This document shows, piece by piece, positions 8,244-17,059 of a stretch of DNA of 64,000 nt (its first letter is position 1; the number at the start of each line of letters is the position of its first letter). The notes under the pieces are model-generated. The model had not been told where the DNA came from and did not search any database. It saw nothing but the letters and a program-made list of their open reading frames with translations. The translations under genes were made by a program, and so were the position numbers. Source of the stretch: DAITQM01 sp039794245 (GTDB lineage Bacteria > Pseudomonadota > Gammaproteobacteria > Xanthomonadales > Wenzhouxiangellaceae); contig JBDIVS010000006.1 in the NCBI GenBank assembly GCA_039794245.1, positions 70,357-134,356 on the forward strand, written 5' to 3'.

Positions 8244-8915
8244 ATGAGTGACGACCTCGTCTTCGCCGACCGGTGTGCCGCCGGTCGATCATTGGCGGCG
8301 ACGCTGCGCGACAAATATCGCGCCGCGCCCGACCTTCTGGTGCTGGCACTGCCGCGCGGCGGGGTGCCGGTCGCTTTCGAGGTGGCGCGTGAACTGCACG
8401 CTGAACTCGATATCCTGATTGTCCGCAAACTCGGGGCGCCGATGCAGCCGGAACTGGCGATCGGCGCAATCGCTTCAGGCGGCGCCACAGTGCTGAACCA
8501 CGATCTGATCGCCGGCCTCGGCCTGACCAGCAGTGATATCGCCGCGATCACCGCCGCCGAAACCGAGGAATTGCAAAGGCGGGAAACCGCTTACCGCGGC
8601 AATCGCCCGCTACCGGCGATCGAGGGCCGCACCGTCATCGTGGTCGATGACGGTCTGGCGACCGGAGCGACGATGAAAGCGGCGATCGCGGCGCTGCGCC
8701 AGCGCGGCGCGGCGCGCATCGTCGCCGCCGTCCCGGTCGCGCCGCGCGACACCATCGCCCGTCTCGCTCTGCTGGCCGACGACATTGTCTGCCTGAGCAC
8801 ACCGCGCTATTTTCAGGCCGTCGGCCAGTGGTACCGCGATTTCCGCCAGACCGAAGACCGCGAAGTCCGCGAGCTGCTGGCGAAGGCCCGAACACCTGCC
8901 ACGAGCGACGAATAG
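8244..8915 (+). CDS. Phosphoribosyltransferase-domain protein
   Basis: The ATG follows the FG-GAP stop with no gap. The 223-residue protein has the type I PRTase fold: an N-terminal LALPRGGVPVAFEVAREL, a KLGAP loop and the PRPP-binding signature TVIVVDDGLATGATM at about residue 130. Stand-alone proteins of this sort are widespread, often annotated only as phosphoribosyltransferase; the acceptor base is unknown. There is no hydrolase fusion of the kind seen in some homologues. It ends in TAG. Confidence 0.85.
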   Translation: MSDDLVFADRCAAGRSLAATLRDKYRAAPDLLVLALPRGGVPVAFEVARELHAELDILIVRKLGAPMQPELAIGAIASGGATVLNHDLIAGLGLTSSDIAAITAAETEELQRRETAYRGNRPLPAIEGRTVIVVDDGLATGATMKAAIAALRQRGAARIVAAVPVAPRDTIARLALLADDIVCLSTPRYFQAVGQWYRDFRQTEDREVRELLAKARTPATSDE

Positions 8916-8980
8916 ACCGTTCTTCATTCTTCATTTTTTACCGGTTTGTCAGCGTCCGCACCGGCGTTATACTGCCCGGC

Positions 8981-9595
8981 ATGGTCGTTATAGCGACATC
9001 GATTCTGCTCGCCGTCCTCGGCCTGTGGCTGATGGTCGGCGCATTCGGCCGCCTGCGCCGGCGGCCGATGCGCGGGGTGTTGCGGCTGATGACCGGCGGC
9101 ACGCTGGCCGCGCTCGCCGCATTGCTGTGGCTGGCCTCGCTCAGCCTGCACGGCTTTTACCGGCTGACCGGCGAGGCACCGGTGGCCGAGATCCGGTTCA
9201 CGCAGATCGCGCCCCAGCGTTACGCAGCAATGCTGACCACCACCGGCGGCGACGGGGTGACCTACGAGCTGGCCGGCGACGAATGGCAACTCGACGCCCG
9301 GATCCTGAAATGGCGGGGCTACGCCCAGGTGCTCGGTTTCGCCAACCGCTATCGCCTCGAACGGCTCGGCGGCCGCTACCGCGACCTCGCCGCCGAACGC
9401 CGCGCACCGCGCACCGTCGTCGATCTGGCGGCCGACCCGCCGCTCGATCTGTGGGCCATCATCGACCGCCACCCGCGCTGGCTGCCGCTGGTCGATACGG
9501 TGTACGGCAGTGCCGCCTATCTGCCGATGCGTGACGGGGCACGGTATCTGATCACGCTTGGCGCCAGCGGCCTTATCGCCCGCGAGGCGGAGTGA
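8981..9595 (+). CDS. Conserved membrane protein of unknown function
   Basis: This 204-residue protein has two N-terminal hydrophobic helices (VVIATSILLAVLGLWLMVGA and GTLAALAALLWLASLSL) and then a ~140-residue soluble domain with no motif I recognise. I choose ATG 8981 over earlier in-frame codons because a promoter, TTGTCA-16-TATACT (8946-8973), ends 7 bases before it. The message may be leaderless and there is no ribosome site. Similar proteins are sometimes labelled as efflux-related, which the sequence does not support. Confidence 0.7.
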   Translation: MVVIATSILLAVLGLWLMVGAFGRLRRRPMRGVLRLMTGGTLAALAALLWLASLSLHGFYRLTGEAPVAEIRFTQIAPQRYAAMLTTTGGDGVTYELAGDEWQLDARILKWRGYAQVLGFANRYRLERLGGRYRDLAAERRAPRTVVDLAADPPLDLWAIIDRHPRWLPLVDTVYGSAAYLPMRDGARYLITLGASGLIAREAE

Positions 9596-9685
9596 TTCCG
9601 GCGGTTTTGGTCAGCGCGGCGAATCGCCGCCGGGCCGGGGATGTTAGGATAGTGCGGTCGCATTCGACCGGTACGGTGTAATCCC

Positions 9686-10690
9686 ATGATCCGGCTGCCA
9701 CGCTTCCACGCCGGAGCGAAGGTTTGGAGCATGCTGCTGCTCGTCGCCACCATCGCCGCACTGGCGCTGATGTGGTGGGCGAGCCGCGAGCCGGCGTCTT
9801 TCGACATTATGGCCAACGCCGCGGCACGTGCCGAACGGCACGACCAACGGCTGGTGACCGGCTATGTGACCACCGCGACACTGATCCGCGTCGCCCGCAC
9901 ACTGCTCGACAAACGCGGCGGTTATCTCAGCAACGACCGCCTGCCGCCCTGGATTTTTCTCGACAATATCCCGAACTGGGAGTTCGGCGCACTGGTGCAG
10001 GTGCGCGATCTGACCCGCGCCCTGCGCAACGATTTCAGCCGCTCGCAGACCCAATCACTAGAAAACGAACACCTCGCCACGGCCGATCCGCAATTTCATA
10101 TCGACCACAATTCCTGGATCATACCGGCCAGCGAACGCGAATACCGCAAGGGCATCGCGGCGCTCGGCCGCTACCTCGACCAACTCGCCGACCCGGCGCA
10201 TCCCGAAGCCCAGTTCTATGCCCGCGCCGACAACCTGCGCGACTGGCTGGCCATCGTCGAAAAGCGCCTCGGCGGCCTCGGCCAAAGACTCTCGGCCAGC
10301 GTCGGCCAGGTGCGGATCAACACCGATCTAGCGGGCGACCGCAGCGCCCAGCAATCGACCGTCACCGCAGCGCAGCAGGTCGTCAAAACGCCGTGGCTCG
10401 AAATCGACGATGTGTTTTACGAAGCGCGCGGCGCAACCTGGGCCCTGCTGCACTTTCTAAAAGCGATGGAAACCGATCTTACCGACGTGCTGGTCGACAA
10501 AAACGCCGAGATCAGTCTCCGCCAAATCATCCGCGAACTGGAAGCGGCGCAGCAGCCGCTCGGCAGCCCGATCATCCTGAACGGCAGGCCATACGGCATA
10601 TTCGCCAACCATTCCCTGGTGATGGCCAATTACATCGCCCGCGCCAATGCCGCGCTGATCGATCTGCGCCGCCTGCTGGCCGAGGGTTGA
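9686..10690 (+). CDS. DUF2333 family inner-membrane protein
   Basis: This 334-residue protein has one N-terminal membrane helix (VWSMLLLVATIAALALMWWA) and a long helical periplasmic domain. The conserved stretches RGGYLSNDRLPPWIFLDNIPN and WEFGALVQVRDLTRALRNDF fit DUF2333, a gammaproteobacterial family of unknown function. The start ATG 9686 is a few bases after the likely promoter area (TTAGGAT near 9645). The next gene begins 20 bases after its stop, so they may be co-transcribed. Confidence 0.8.
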   Translation: MIRLPRFHAGAKVWSMLLLVATIAALALMWWASREPASFDIMANAAARAERHDQRLVTGYVTTATLIRVARTLLDKRGGYLSNDRLPPWIFLDNIPNWEFGALVQVRDLTRALRNDFSRSQTQSLENEHLATADPQFHIDHNSWIIPASEREYRKGIAALGRYLDQLADPAHPEAQFYARADNLRDWLAIVEKRLGGLGQRLSASVGQVRINTDLAGDRSAQQSTVTAAQQVVKTPWLEIDDVFYEARGATWALLHFLKAMETDLTDVLVDKNAEISLRQIIRELEAAQQPLGSPIILNGRPYGIFANHSLVMANYIARANAALIDLRRLLAEG

Positions 10691-10710
10691 ACAAGGACAA
10701 AGGTCGAACG

Positions 10711-12096
10711 ATGACGAACATGCTCTGCAAACGATTCTTCTTCGGTATTTTCGCGACGGCGATCTGCCCATTGTTTTGGACGACGCCGGCAGCAGCTGAA
10801 ACCGTCGTCTTCGACCAGGTTCTTATCGTCACGATGCTGGCCCCTGACGAAGTTCTGCGCGACCAGCGCCTGGTGATCGAAAACGGGCGCCTTGCCCGTC
10901 TCGGGCCGGCGGGCGAAATACCGATCCCCGACGGCGCCCGGGTCATTGCCGCGGGCGGTTATCTGATCCCCGGCCTGACCGAAATGCACGCCCACGTGCC
11001 GCCCGAACGCGGCGGTGAACAGCGCGCGCGCGACGTGCTGATGCTCTATCTCGCCAACGGCATCACCACGGTGCGCGGCATGCTCGGCGAGCCGTGGCAC
11101 CTGGAACTGCGCGCCAAGCTCGCGGCCGGCGAATGGGAAGGGCCGAGCCTTGTCACCAGCGGCCCATCGTTCAACGGCACGAGCGTCGATGGCCCGGCAG
11201 CGGCGCGCCGGATGGTCCGCGCCCAGGCGGCCGCCGGTTACGACTTTCTCAAACTCCACCCCGGCCTCGGGCCGCTCGAATACGAGGCGATCACGACCAC
11301 CGCCAGGGCCGCTGGCATCCCCTTCGCCGGCCATGTCTCGACCGATGTCGGCATCGCCCGGACGCTGGCTGCCAAGCAGGCGACGATCGACCATCTGGAT
11401 GGCTACGCCCTCGATCTGCTGCCGGCCGACAGCCCATATCAAGGCCGCGACCCCGGCTTTTTCGGCATCGCCATCGCCGCCGGGCTCGACGGCGGGCGCA
11501 TCCCGGAACTGGCGCAGGCCACGGTCAAAGCCGGCGTCTGGAACGTACCGACCGAAAGCCTGATGGCCAATATCCTCGGCGAAACGCCGGTCGAGGATCT
11601 GCTGGCCCGGCCGGAGATGGTTTACATCGATGCCGCAACCCGCGACCAGTGGCGGCGCGCCGTCGAAGCGCAACGCGCCGATCATTCCCTTGAGGCCCGG
11701 CGCAAGTTTCTGCATCTGCGAAAAACGCTGCTCATCGAGCTGCACCGCGCCGGCGCCGGCCTGTTGCTCGGTTCGGACGCGCCGCAGATCATGAACGTGC
11801 CGGGCTTCTCGCTGCACCAGGAACTGGCACTGATGGTCGAGGCCGGCCTGACACCCTACGAGGCGCTGGCCATGGGCACGCGAAACCCGGCGCAGTTTTT
11901 CGACGCCCCCGAGCGCGGCACGATCGCCACAGGTCAAATCGCCGACCTGGTGCTGCTCGCCGCCGATCCCATCGCCGATATCGCCAACAGCCGCAAGATC
12001 CTCGGCGTTTACCACCAGGGCCGCTGGCTCGACCGTACCCTGCTCGATGCGCGCCTAGCCGACATCGCCAAACGCGCCGCGGCGGCGCAAGAGTAG
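10711..12096 (+). CDS. Exported amidohydrolase-family protein
   Basis: 461 residues with a signal peptide (FFFGIFATAICPLFWTTPAA, then AAE). The amidohydrolase TIM barrel shows the HxH pair in TEMHAHV, a possible bridging Lys in FLKLHPG, a His in FAGHVS and the catalytic Asp in LLLGSDAPQ. The C-terminal beta-sandwich returns with GQIADLVLLAADPI. This resembles exported imidazolonepropionase/prolidase-type hydrolases; the substrate may be a dipeptide or cyclic amide but is not determined. An ATG at 10720 is an alternative start. It ends in TAG. Confidence 0.82.
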   Translation: MTNMLCKRFFFGIFATAICPLFWTTPAAAETVVFDQVLIVTMLAPDEVLRDQRLVIENGRLARLGPAGEIPIPDGARVIAAGGYLIPGLTEMHAHVPPERGGEQRARDVLMLYLANGITTVRGMLGEPWHLELRAKLAAGEWEGPSLVTSGPSFNGTSVDGPAAARRMVRAQAAAGYDFLKLHPGLGPLEYEAITTTARAAGIPFAGHVSTDVGIARTLAAKQATIDHLDGYALDLLPADSPYQGRDPGFFGIAIAAGLDGGRIPELAQATVKAGVWNVPTESLMANILGETPVEDLLARPEMVYIDAATRDQWRRAVEAQRADHSLEARRKFLHLRKTLLIELHRAGAGLLLGSDAPQIMNVPGFSLHQELALMVEAGLTPYEALAMGTRNPAQFFDAPERGTIATGQIADLVLLAADPIADIANSRKILGVYHQGRWLDRTLLDARLADIAKRAAAAQE

Positions 12097-12110
12097 AACT
12101 GCTCACCGGC

Positions 12111-12737
12111 ATGAACCCCGCTGCCAGCCTATTGGTGACGAACGCGCTCATCGCCTGTCAGCCCCTGCCCTATACCGAGCGGCTGGCGGTACGGCCGCTC
12201 GCCGATATCGAACTTATCGTCATCCACGCCACCGAAACGCCGACCCTGGCGCTGGCCCGTGAACTGGCGCTCGACATCCGCTACCCAAAATCGCACACCG
12301 GCAATTCGGGACATTACTACATCGACCGCGACGGTAGCATAGTGCAATATGTCCCCGACGAGCGCACCGCCCACCACGTTGCCGGCTGCAATGCCCGCAG
12401 CATCGGCATCGAGATGGTCAATCCCGGGCGTTACCCAAACTGGTTCGACAGCCGCGCGCAGGACTGGACCGCGGCTTATCCCGAAGTTCAAATCGCCGCG
12501 CTGCACCGCTTGCTGCAAGTGCTCAAACGCCGGTTGCCGAACCTTGGCCAAATCGCCCGCCACAGCGATCTCGACCGCCGGCGCATTCCCGCCAAGGACA
12601 ACCCGGATCTCGAGATCGCCCGCAAACTCGACCCCGGCCCGACGTTCCCGTGGGCGGAAGTGGTGGCCGCCAGCGGCCTTGATGCCAGCGACCACTGCCC
12701 GAACCATAGCCCGGACGGCTCGCGACAAGCGGAATGA
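12111..12737 (+). CDS. N-acetylmuramoyl-L-alanine amidase (Amidase_2, AmpD-like)
   Basis: This 208-residue zinc amidase cleaves the MurNAc-L-Ala bond of peptidoglycan fragments. The ligands are visible: His in LIVIHATETP (about residue 39), His in ARHSDLDRRRIPAKDNP and Asp in KLDPGPTFPW. The core stretch SGHYYIDRDGSIVQYVPDE is typical. There is no obvious signal peptide (start NPAASLLVTNALIACQ), so it may act in the cytoplasm like AmpD, though the N-terminal cysteine is curious. It begins 14 bases after the amidohydrolase stop. Confidence 0.85.
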   Translation: MNPAASLLVTNALIACQPLPYTERLAVRPLADIELIVIHATETPTLALARELALDIRYPKSHTGNSGHYYIDRDGSIVQYVPDERTAHHVAGCNARSIGIEMVNPGRYPNWFDSRAQDWTAAYPEVQIAALHRLLQVLKRRLPNLGQIARHSDLDRRRIPAKDNPDLEIARKLDPGPTFPWAEVVAASGLDASDHCPNHSPDGSRQAE

Positions 12738-13175
12738 ATCGTGACTTTTCCGCAGAACCCATGCCTTGTTGCGTAACGGTTACAACAGATAAGCCCATCC
12801 CGGATTCACCACGAAGGGTGGCATTTGACGAGTTGTCGAATACAAAGCGATCAGCTGGGATTGCAGCCAGCGCGTTTTCCTCGCGAAGCTCTTTCGTGTT
12901 CTTCGGTGTGCCAGGCGAAGTCTGGTCCACCCAACGATCTGAGAGGAGATCGTCCATGTCATTGGCCGTTCGACAAGGTAGCTGAAGGAGCGGCGGCTCG
13001 GGGTAACCTGGCTGTCGAAGCCTCTGGAAGCAAACCCGTGAGCCGTAATGCCAGTGAACTCGATTCGGCCTCGTTACACAAGTGCAGGTGGCCAGCCTTC
13101 CGGAGATGGTGAAGCCCAAGACCGGTGATGAAGCAACGGACACGAGCAATCATCGGGCCTGCCGGGGTGATTGGG
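12738..13175. other. Intergenic region, no recognised gene
   Basis: About 440 bases of lower coding quality. It contains a strong ribosome-site-like GAGAGGAGATC (12940-12950) before a 9-codon frame (12956). CCACGAAGG- and TTTCGTGTTC-type fragments recall the dispersed repeat at 27891 and 55851. I cannot support a gene. Confidence 0.4.
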
Positions 13176-13332
13176 CCCAACAGTTGCATAAATTTTGCTT
13201 GAATTTATAGATTTCTTCATTAAATCAATAAGTTATGAGAATTTTAGTTAAAGAATCGAATTCACCTGGGGTGACGCGCCCGGTTTCTCACCCGCTTGAC
13301 CGAGAATTCCGGGAATTTATGCAACAGTTGGG
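13176..13332. mobile_element. Miniature inverted-repeat element, copy 1 (internally deleted)
   Basis: 157 bases bounded by CCCAACAGTTGCATAAATT and its inverted copy AATTTATGCAACAGTTGGG (one mismatch). The body is AT-rich and matches the inverse of 58982-59214 almost base for base, apart from a missing segment of about 76 bases between CTC(G)CCC repeats. There is no coding capacity. It is a non-autonomous element presumably moved by a transposase elsewhere in the genome. No target duplication is obvious here. Confidence 0.75.
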
Positions 13333-13373
13333 TGAAGCCATCGCCCATGAGCATTGAAATCGAGCAATAGCAG

Positions 13374-14141
13374 ATGAGTTTCAAAACCCTGCGCATCGCG
13401 GTACTGCTCGCCATCCTCGGCCTGACGCTTTACAGCGTCGCCTTCGACCGCGCCGGCATCGCCGCCTGGGACGCGCCGTTGCGGGTTGTGATTTACCCGT
13501 ACAACGCCACTCCCGGCAGCGGCAACGCTTTTATCACGGGGTTGAAAGAAGCACATTTCAAGGAGATCGAACGTTACTTCGCGGGCCAGGCAAAACGTTA
13601 CAAGCTGCCTGTGGACACACCCTTTTACATCGAGCTGGCCAATGAAATCAGCACCCCGCCACCGGGCGTACCGGCCAGCGGTAACCTGCTTGCCCGGCTG
13701 GCCTGGGTGGCCCGCCTGCGCTGGTGGCACTGGCGCTTCGATGCGCAGGGAAAAGCGCCGCAGATCACCGTGATCGCGGCCTTCCACGATGCCCGAACCG
13801 GGGTACTCGGGCATTCCACCGGCCTCGAGCGCGTCCGTGTCGCGTTGGTCAACCTGTTCGCCGATCCGCGGATGATCCGCGACAACCAGGTCATCCTGGC
13901 GCACGAAATCCTGCACACGGTAGGCGCCCGCGACAAATACGACCCGGCGACCAACCTGCCGCGTTACCCGGAAGGTTACGCCGCACCGGCGCAAAACCCG
14001 CTGTATCCGCAACGCCAGGCCGAAATCATGGGCGGCCGCATCCCGCACAGTGCGACGCGCGCCGCGCAGCCGGCCAACCTGGCGCAAACCCTGATCGGCG
14101 AGGCGACGGCGGCAGAAATCGGCTGGCTTAAACCGGAATAG
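13374..14141 (+). CDS. Membrane-anchored putative zinc protease (HExxHxxGxxD)
   Basis: 255 residues: one N-terminal membrane helix (IAVLLAILGLTLYSVAF), then an extracytoplasmic domain holding AHEILHTVGARDKYD at about residue 178. This is a metzincin-like HExxHxxGxxD zinc site. The rest (VVIYPYNATPGSGNAFITGL and IMGGRIPHS) matches no family I can name. A Met near the C terminus (EIMGG) could serve as the Met-turn. Function as a protease is inferred from the motif only. It begins 41 bases after the miniature element. Confidence 0.65.
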   Translation: MSFKTLRIAVLLAILGLTLYSVAFDRAGIAAWDAPLRVVIYPYNATPGSGNAFITGLKEAHFKEIERYFAGQAKRYKLPVDTPFYIELANEISTPPPGVPASGNLLARLAWVARLRWWHWRFDAQGKAPQITVIAAFHDARTGVLGHSTGLERVRVALVNLFADPRMIRDNQVILAHEILHTVGARDKYDPATNLPRYPEGYAAPAQNPLYPQRQAEIMGGRIPHSATRAAQPANLAQTLIGEATAAEIGWLKPE

Positions 14142-14388
14142 TAAGCCGCTTCACGAACGGTGACACGCCCGGTAACCCTGCCTACCGGCAGGCAGGTCGG
14201 CCAATTCGATTCTTCGTGTCCTTCGTGGTGAAGTCCATTCTGTTTCGATCCATTGCAAAAAACATTCAATCTTCGCGATCTTGGCGTCTTGGCAAGAGAT
14301 GTCCTCTTGCGGTGGGTTCAGTGAAATCCATTTTACCGGATGCCCGGTCAGGCCGGGCACGCCGATCAGAACATTCGCAATGCCGGGT
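14142..14388. repeat. Intergenic region with diverged copy of the dispersed repeat
   Basis: 14210-14342 contains the modules TTCGTGTCCTTCGTGGTGAA, CTTGGCGTCTTGGCAAGAGA and GTGAAATCCATTTTACCGGA, related to those at 27891-28104 and 55851-56061 but in a different order and orientation. A palindrome CCCGGTCAGGCCGGG follows at 14344-14358. No gene is seen. Confidence 0.5.
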
Positions 14389-14694
14389 TTATTTTTTCGC
14401 CGCGAAATAAGCCGCGAGATTGGCGATATCCTCATCGCTCAGCATCTGGGAGATCGGCGACATCAAAGGATCGTTGCGGGCACCGGATTTGTAATCGCCG
14501 ATCGCTTTGACGATATACGCCTCATGCTGGCCGGCGATATTCGGCCACAGCGGGTTAGTGCTGATTCCGGCCGGACCGTGGCAGGCGGCGCACACGGTCT
14601 GCGCTTTCTGTTCTCCGGCCGCCGGGTCGGCGGCGTGGGCGGCGACCATGCCGCCGAGCAGAAGGAGAGGCAAGAACAAAACTTCGATTTTCAT
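14389..14694 (-). CDS. Small periplasmic class I cytochrome c
   Basis: 101 residues from ATG 14694. The signal peptide (LFLPLLLLGGMVAAHA) is followed by a single heme site AQTVCAACHGPAG and a distal methionine candidate in NDPLMSPISQ or SQMLSD. It has the C-terminal helix DEDIANLAAYFAAKK typical of cytochrome c4/c5/c553 domains. It lies 264 bases downstream of the norB stop, behind a terminator, in the same direction. It could donate electrons to nitric oxide reductase or a terminal oxidase (inference from neighbourhood). Confidence 0.85.
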   Translation of the reverse strand: MKIEVLFLPLLLLGGMVAAHAADPAAGEQKAQTVCAACHGPAGISTNPLWPNIAGQHEAYIVKAIGDYKSGARNDPLMSPISQMLSDEDIANLAAYFAAKK

Positions 14695-14904
14695 TTGGCA
14701 AATTTCCACAAGTTGAACGATTCGGAACGACATGAATGATATGGAGACTCCGGATAAACCGGAGCATATGCAAGCCGGGAGTATTCTGCCCGCATACCGA
14801 ACACACCGTGTGCAATTCGCGTAACAAAACCGTACGTATGCCCCATCTTGGGCGCACCGAAAAACCCGGAGACTACTTCTCACACAGCACAAAAAACATT
14901 ATAT

Positions 14905-14930
14905 AAAAAACCGCCCCCGCCGGGGGCGGG
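14905..14930 (-). terminator. Rho-independent terminator of the nor operon
   Basis: On the minus strand CCGCCCCC-GGC-GGGGGCGG is followed at once by six Ts, 28 bases after the norB stop. This is a classic strong intrinsic terminator that separates the nor operon from the small cytochrome c gene. Confidence 0.9.
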
Positions 14931-14957
14931 CGGGGGCAGTATAAAGGCCATCCGTGG

Positions 14958-16403
14958 TCAGGCCGGGGCCGCCTCAGTGGGAAGCAACTGGACCCGGCGT
15001 TCATCCTTGCCGATGGTCAGGAGATCCCAAATCAAAAGTACGGTGCCGGCGGCGAACAGCCAGCCGAAGACCTGGCGCCAGAAAAGTCCCTGGACGAACC
15101 ACGTGTCCTGCTGGGCCTGGAAAAAGGCACTCCACGTCGAGCCGCCGAGCGCCCGTTCGACGAAGGACTGCTCGTAGCCGGAGATCAACAGCGCCACGGT
15201 CATACCGATCATGCCGAGATTGAGCAGACCGAGCGACCACTTCCACCGCCAGCCGCCGGCCAGGCCGCCCGACATCCAGACGTTACCGCGCCATTTCTGC
15301 ACCGCCAGATAAAACATCGCAATGTTGATCGTTGCATAGGCGCCGAAAAAGGCGAGGTGGCCGTGCGACGCGGACCATTGCGTGCCGTGCGTGTATAGAT
15401 TGATCTGCGGCAGCGTGTGCATGAAGCCCCAGATGCCGGCGCCGAAGAAATTGCCGAAAGCGTGGGCGATCAGCCAGGCGAGCGCCGGGTGGTTGTCGCT
15501 CTTGAAGCGGTGGACGCCGGAATCGTACACCGCGTGCACGACCATCGCGACCAGCGGCACCGGTTCGAGGGCCGAGAAAAAGCCGCCGACTGTCAGCCAG
15601 TATTCCGGCGTGCCAATCCAGAAATAATGGTGCCCGAGACCGAGGATGCCCGAGCCGAACATCAAGGCGACTTCGATGTACAGCCAAGTGGTGACGATCC
15701 GGCGGTTGGCATTGATCGTCTTGATCAGCCCCCAGGCCATGATGCAGCCGACCAGCACTTCCCAGGTCGCCTCGACCCACAGGTGGATCACCCACCACCA
15801 CCAGTACTGGTCCATCGAGATATTGGTGGCATAGAACATGCCAGCGAGATACAAACCGGCGAGGGCCACCAGGTCGAGCACCAGTACGCCGGAGATGCCG
15901 CTCCACCGGCCTTTCATGAAGGTCGCGGCGATGTTGTAAAAAAAGCCAAGCATGCAGGCGACGATGCCGATATCGGCCCAGCGTGGCGCCTCGATATATT
16001 CGCGGCCTTCGTTGATCAGCCACAGCGATGTCATGTCGCCCGGCCCGTACTGGACGACGAGATAGACCACGACGACCACGGCAACGGCGATCGTGAGAAC
16101 CCAGAACACCAAGTTGGCCAGCCACTGGCCGACCAGCGGTGCCCCGGCTTCGTCTTCGACCAGCCAGTAGATCGCGCCGATGAAACCGAACAACATCCAT
16201 ACCACCATGGCGTTGATATGCACCATGCGTGCGGTGCTGAAATCGAGCGTGTTGTAGAACAACTCCGGTTTGAGATATTGCAAGCCGATGAGCAGGCCGA
16301 ATGCCACCTGGGCAAGGAACAGCACCAGGGCGGCGATGAAATACTTGACCGCAACCTTCTGGCCGGGGCTGAGGTTGCGGCTGTCCAGGATTCCGGGTTG
16401 CAT
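14958..16403 (-). CDS. norB: Nitric oxide reductase, large subunit NorB
   Basis: 481 residues and about twelve transmembrane helices of the heme-copper superfamily. It reduces 2 NO to N2O in the inner membrane. The catalytic residues of cNOR are present: MVHINAMVVW (heme His), VIHLWVEATWE (FeB His plus the conserved Glu), GLGHHYFWIG (two FeB His) and SASHGHLAFFGAY (heme b/b3 His pair). It starts one base after the norC stop, so the two are translationally coupled. No norQ or norD chaperone gene is adjacent. Expression should be anaerobic through the FNR box at 17471. Confidence 0.95.
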   Translation of the reverse strand: MQPGILDSRNLSPGQKVAVKYFIAALVLFLAQVAFGLLIGLQYLKPELFYNTLDFSTARMVHINAMVVWMLFGFIGAIYWLVEDEAGAPLVGQWLANLVFWVLTIAVAVVVVVYLVVQYGPGDMTSLWLINEGREYIEAPRWADIGIVACMLGFFYNIAATFMKGRWSGISGVLVLDLVALAGLYLAGMFYATNISMDQYWWWWVIHLWVEATWEVLVGCIMAWGLIKTINANRRIVTTWLYIEVALMFGSGILGLGHHYFWIGTPEYWLTVGGFFSALEPVPLVAMVVHAVYDSGVHRFKSDNHPALAWLIAHAFGNFFGAGIWGFMHTLPQINLYTHGTQWSASHGHLAFFGAYATINIAMFYLAVQKWRGNVWMSGGLAGGWRWKWSLGLLNLGMIGMTVALLISGYEQSFVERALGGSTWSAFFQAQQDTWFVQGLFWRQVFGWLFAAGTVLLIWDLLTIGKDERRVQLLPTEAAPA

Positions 16404-16404
16404 G

Positions 16405-17004
16405 TCAGTCTCCAGGCTGGGTGATGGGTTTGAAATTGCGCGGGAAGCCGTTGGTGTCGATCGCCGACATCCACTTCAGGTAGGCGATGAGACCGCGCGC
16501 CTCTTCTTCGCTCAGCCCCAGGTTCGGCATCTTGCGCGTGCTGCCGAAACCACGGGCGTTGTTCGTCGGGTCGAGCAGGAACTGCATCATCAGCATCTCG
16601 CGCACCGCCTCGGCGCCCCATGCCGGGTCGAGCCAAGCCTTGGTCAGATCCGGCGCGTAATAGGCACCGTTGCCAAGCAGCGTGTGGCAGTTCATGCAGT
16701 TGCGCGCCTGGATCGTCATTTTCCCCTTGTCAATCAGCGCATAGGCGGCGTCGGCGTCGAGTTTTTGCCCAAACAGCGGCGCCTCGTCGCCGATCACCGG
16801 CACCTGCATGCCGCGTTCGTCGTTCCAGCGGTAATAGATGCGCTGGTTGATGACGGTGTAATCCGGAACGCGGCCGTTGCCGGCCACGATCTTCGAGACC
16901 GAATCGAAACTGAGAAAGATCAGCACCACCGCCATGAACGCGGTGATCCAGATCGCCGTTTTGCGCCATAATGCTTCGCTGGCCCACCAGGGTGTCGTGG
17001 TCAT
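16405..17004 (-). CDS. norC: Nitric oxide reductase, cytochrome c subunit NorC
   Basis: 199 residues: one N-terminal membrane anchor (IWITAFMAVVLIFLSFDS) and a periplasmic cytochrome c domain with RNCMNCHTLLGNGAYYAPDL. A likely axial Met lies in TRKMPNLGLSEEEA. The start is ATG 17004 behind AGGAG (8 bases); a TTG at 17010 is also open. NorC passes electrons from periplasmic donors to NorB. It is followed immediately by norB and preceded by a small 4-TM gene in the same operon. Confidence 0.95.
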   Translation of the reverse strand: MTTTPWWASEALWRKTAIWITAFMAVVLIFLSFDSVSKIVAGNGRVPDYTVINQRIYYRWNDERGMQVPVIGDEAPLFGQKLDADAAYALIDKGKMTIQARNCMNCHTLLGNGAYYAPDLTKAWLDPAWGAEAVREMLMMQFLLDPTNNARGFGSTRKMPNLGLSEEEARGLIAYLKWMSAIDTNGFPRNFKPITQPGD

Positions 17005-17059
17005 ACCCAAATCTCCTGTCGAGCGGATTGTTGAAAACGTTTATTTTTCCGAAGGATCG

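Noticed and set aside
8635..8934. Short minus frames opposite the phosphoribosyltransferase gene
   Set aside because: GC shadows without ribosome sites or motifs.
10630..12015. Antisense frame of 461 codons opposite the amidohydrolase
   Set aside because: The same GC-shadow effect; the sense protein has a signal peptide and catalytic motifs.
12523..13149. Open minus frame of 208 codons spanning the amidase 3' end and the gap after it
   Set aside because: Half of it is amidase shadow; the remaining part has no family resemblance and no convincing start.
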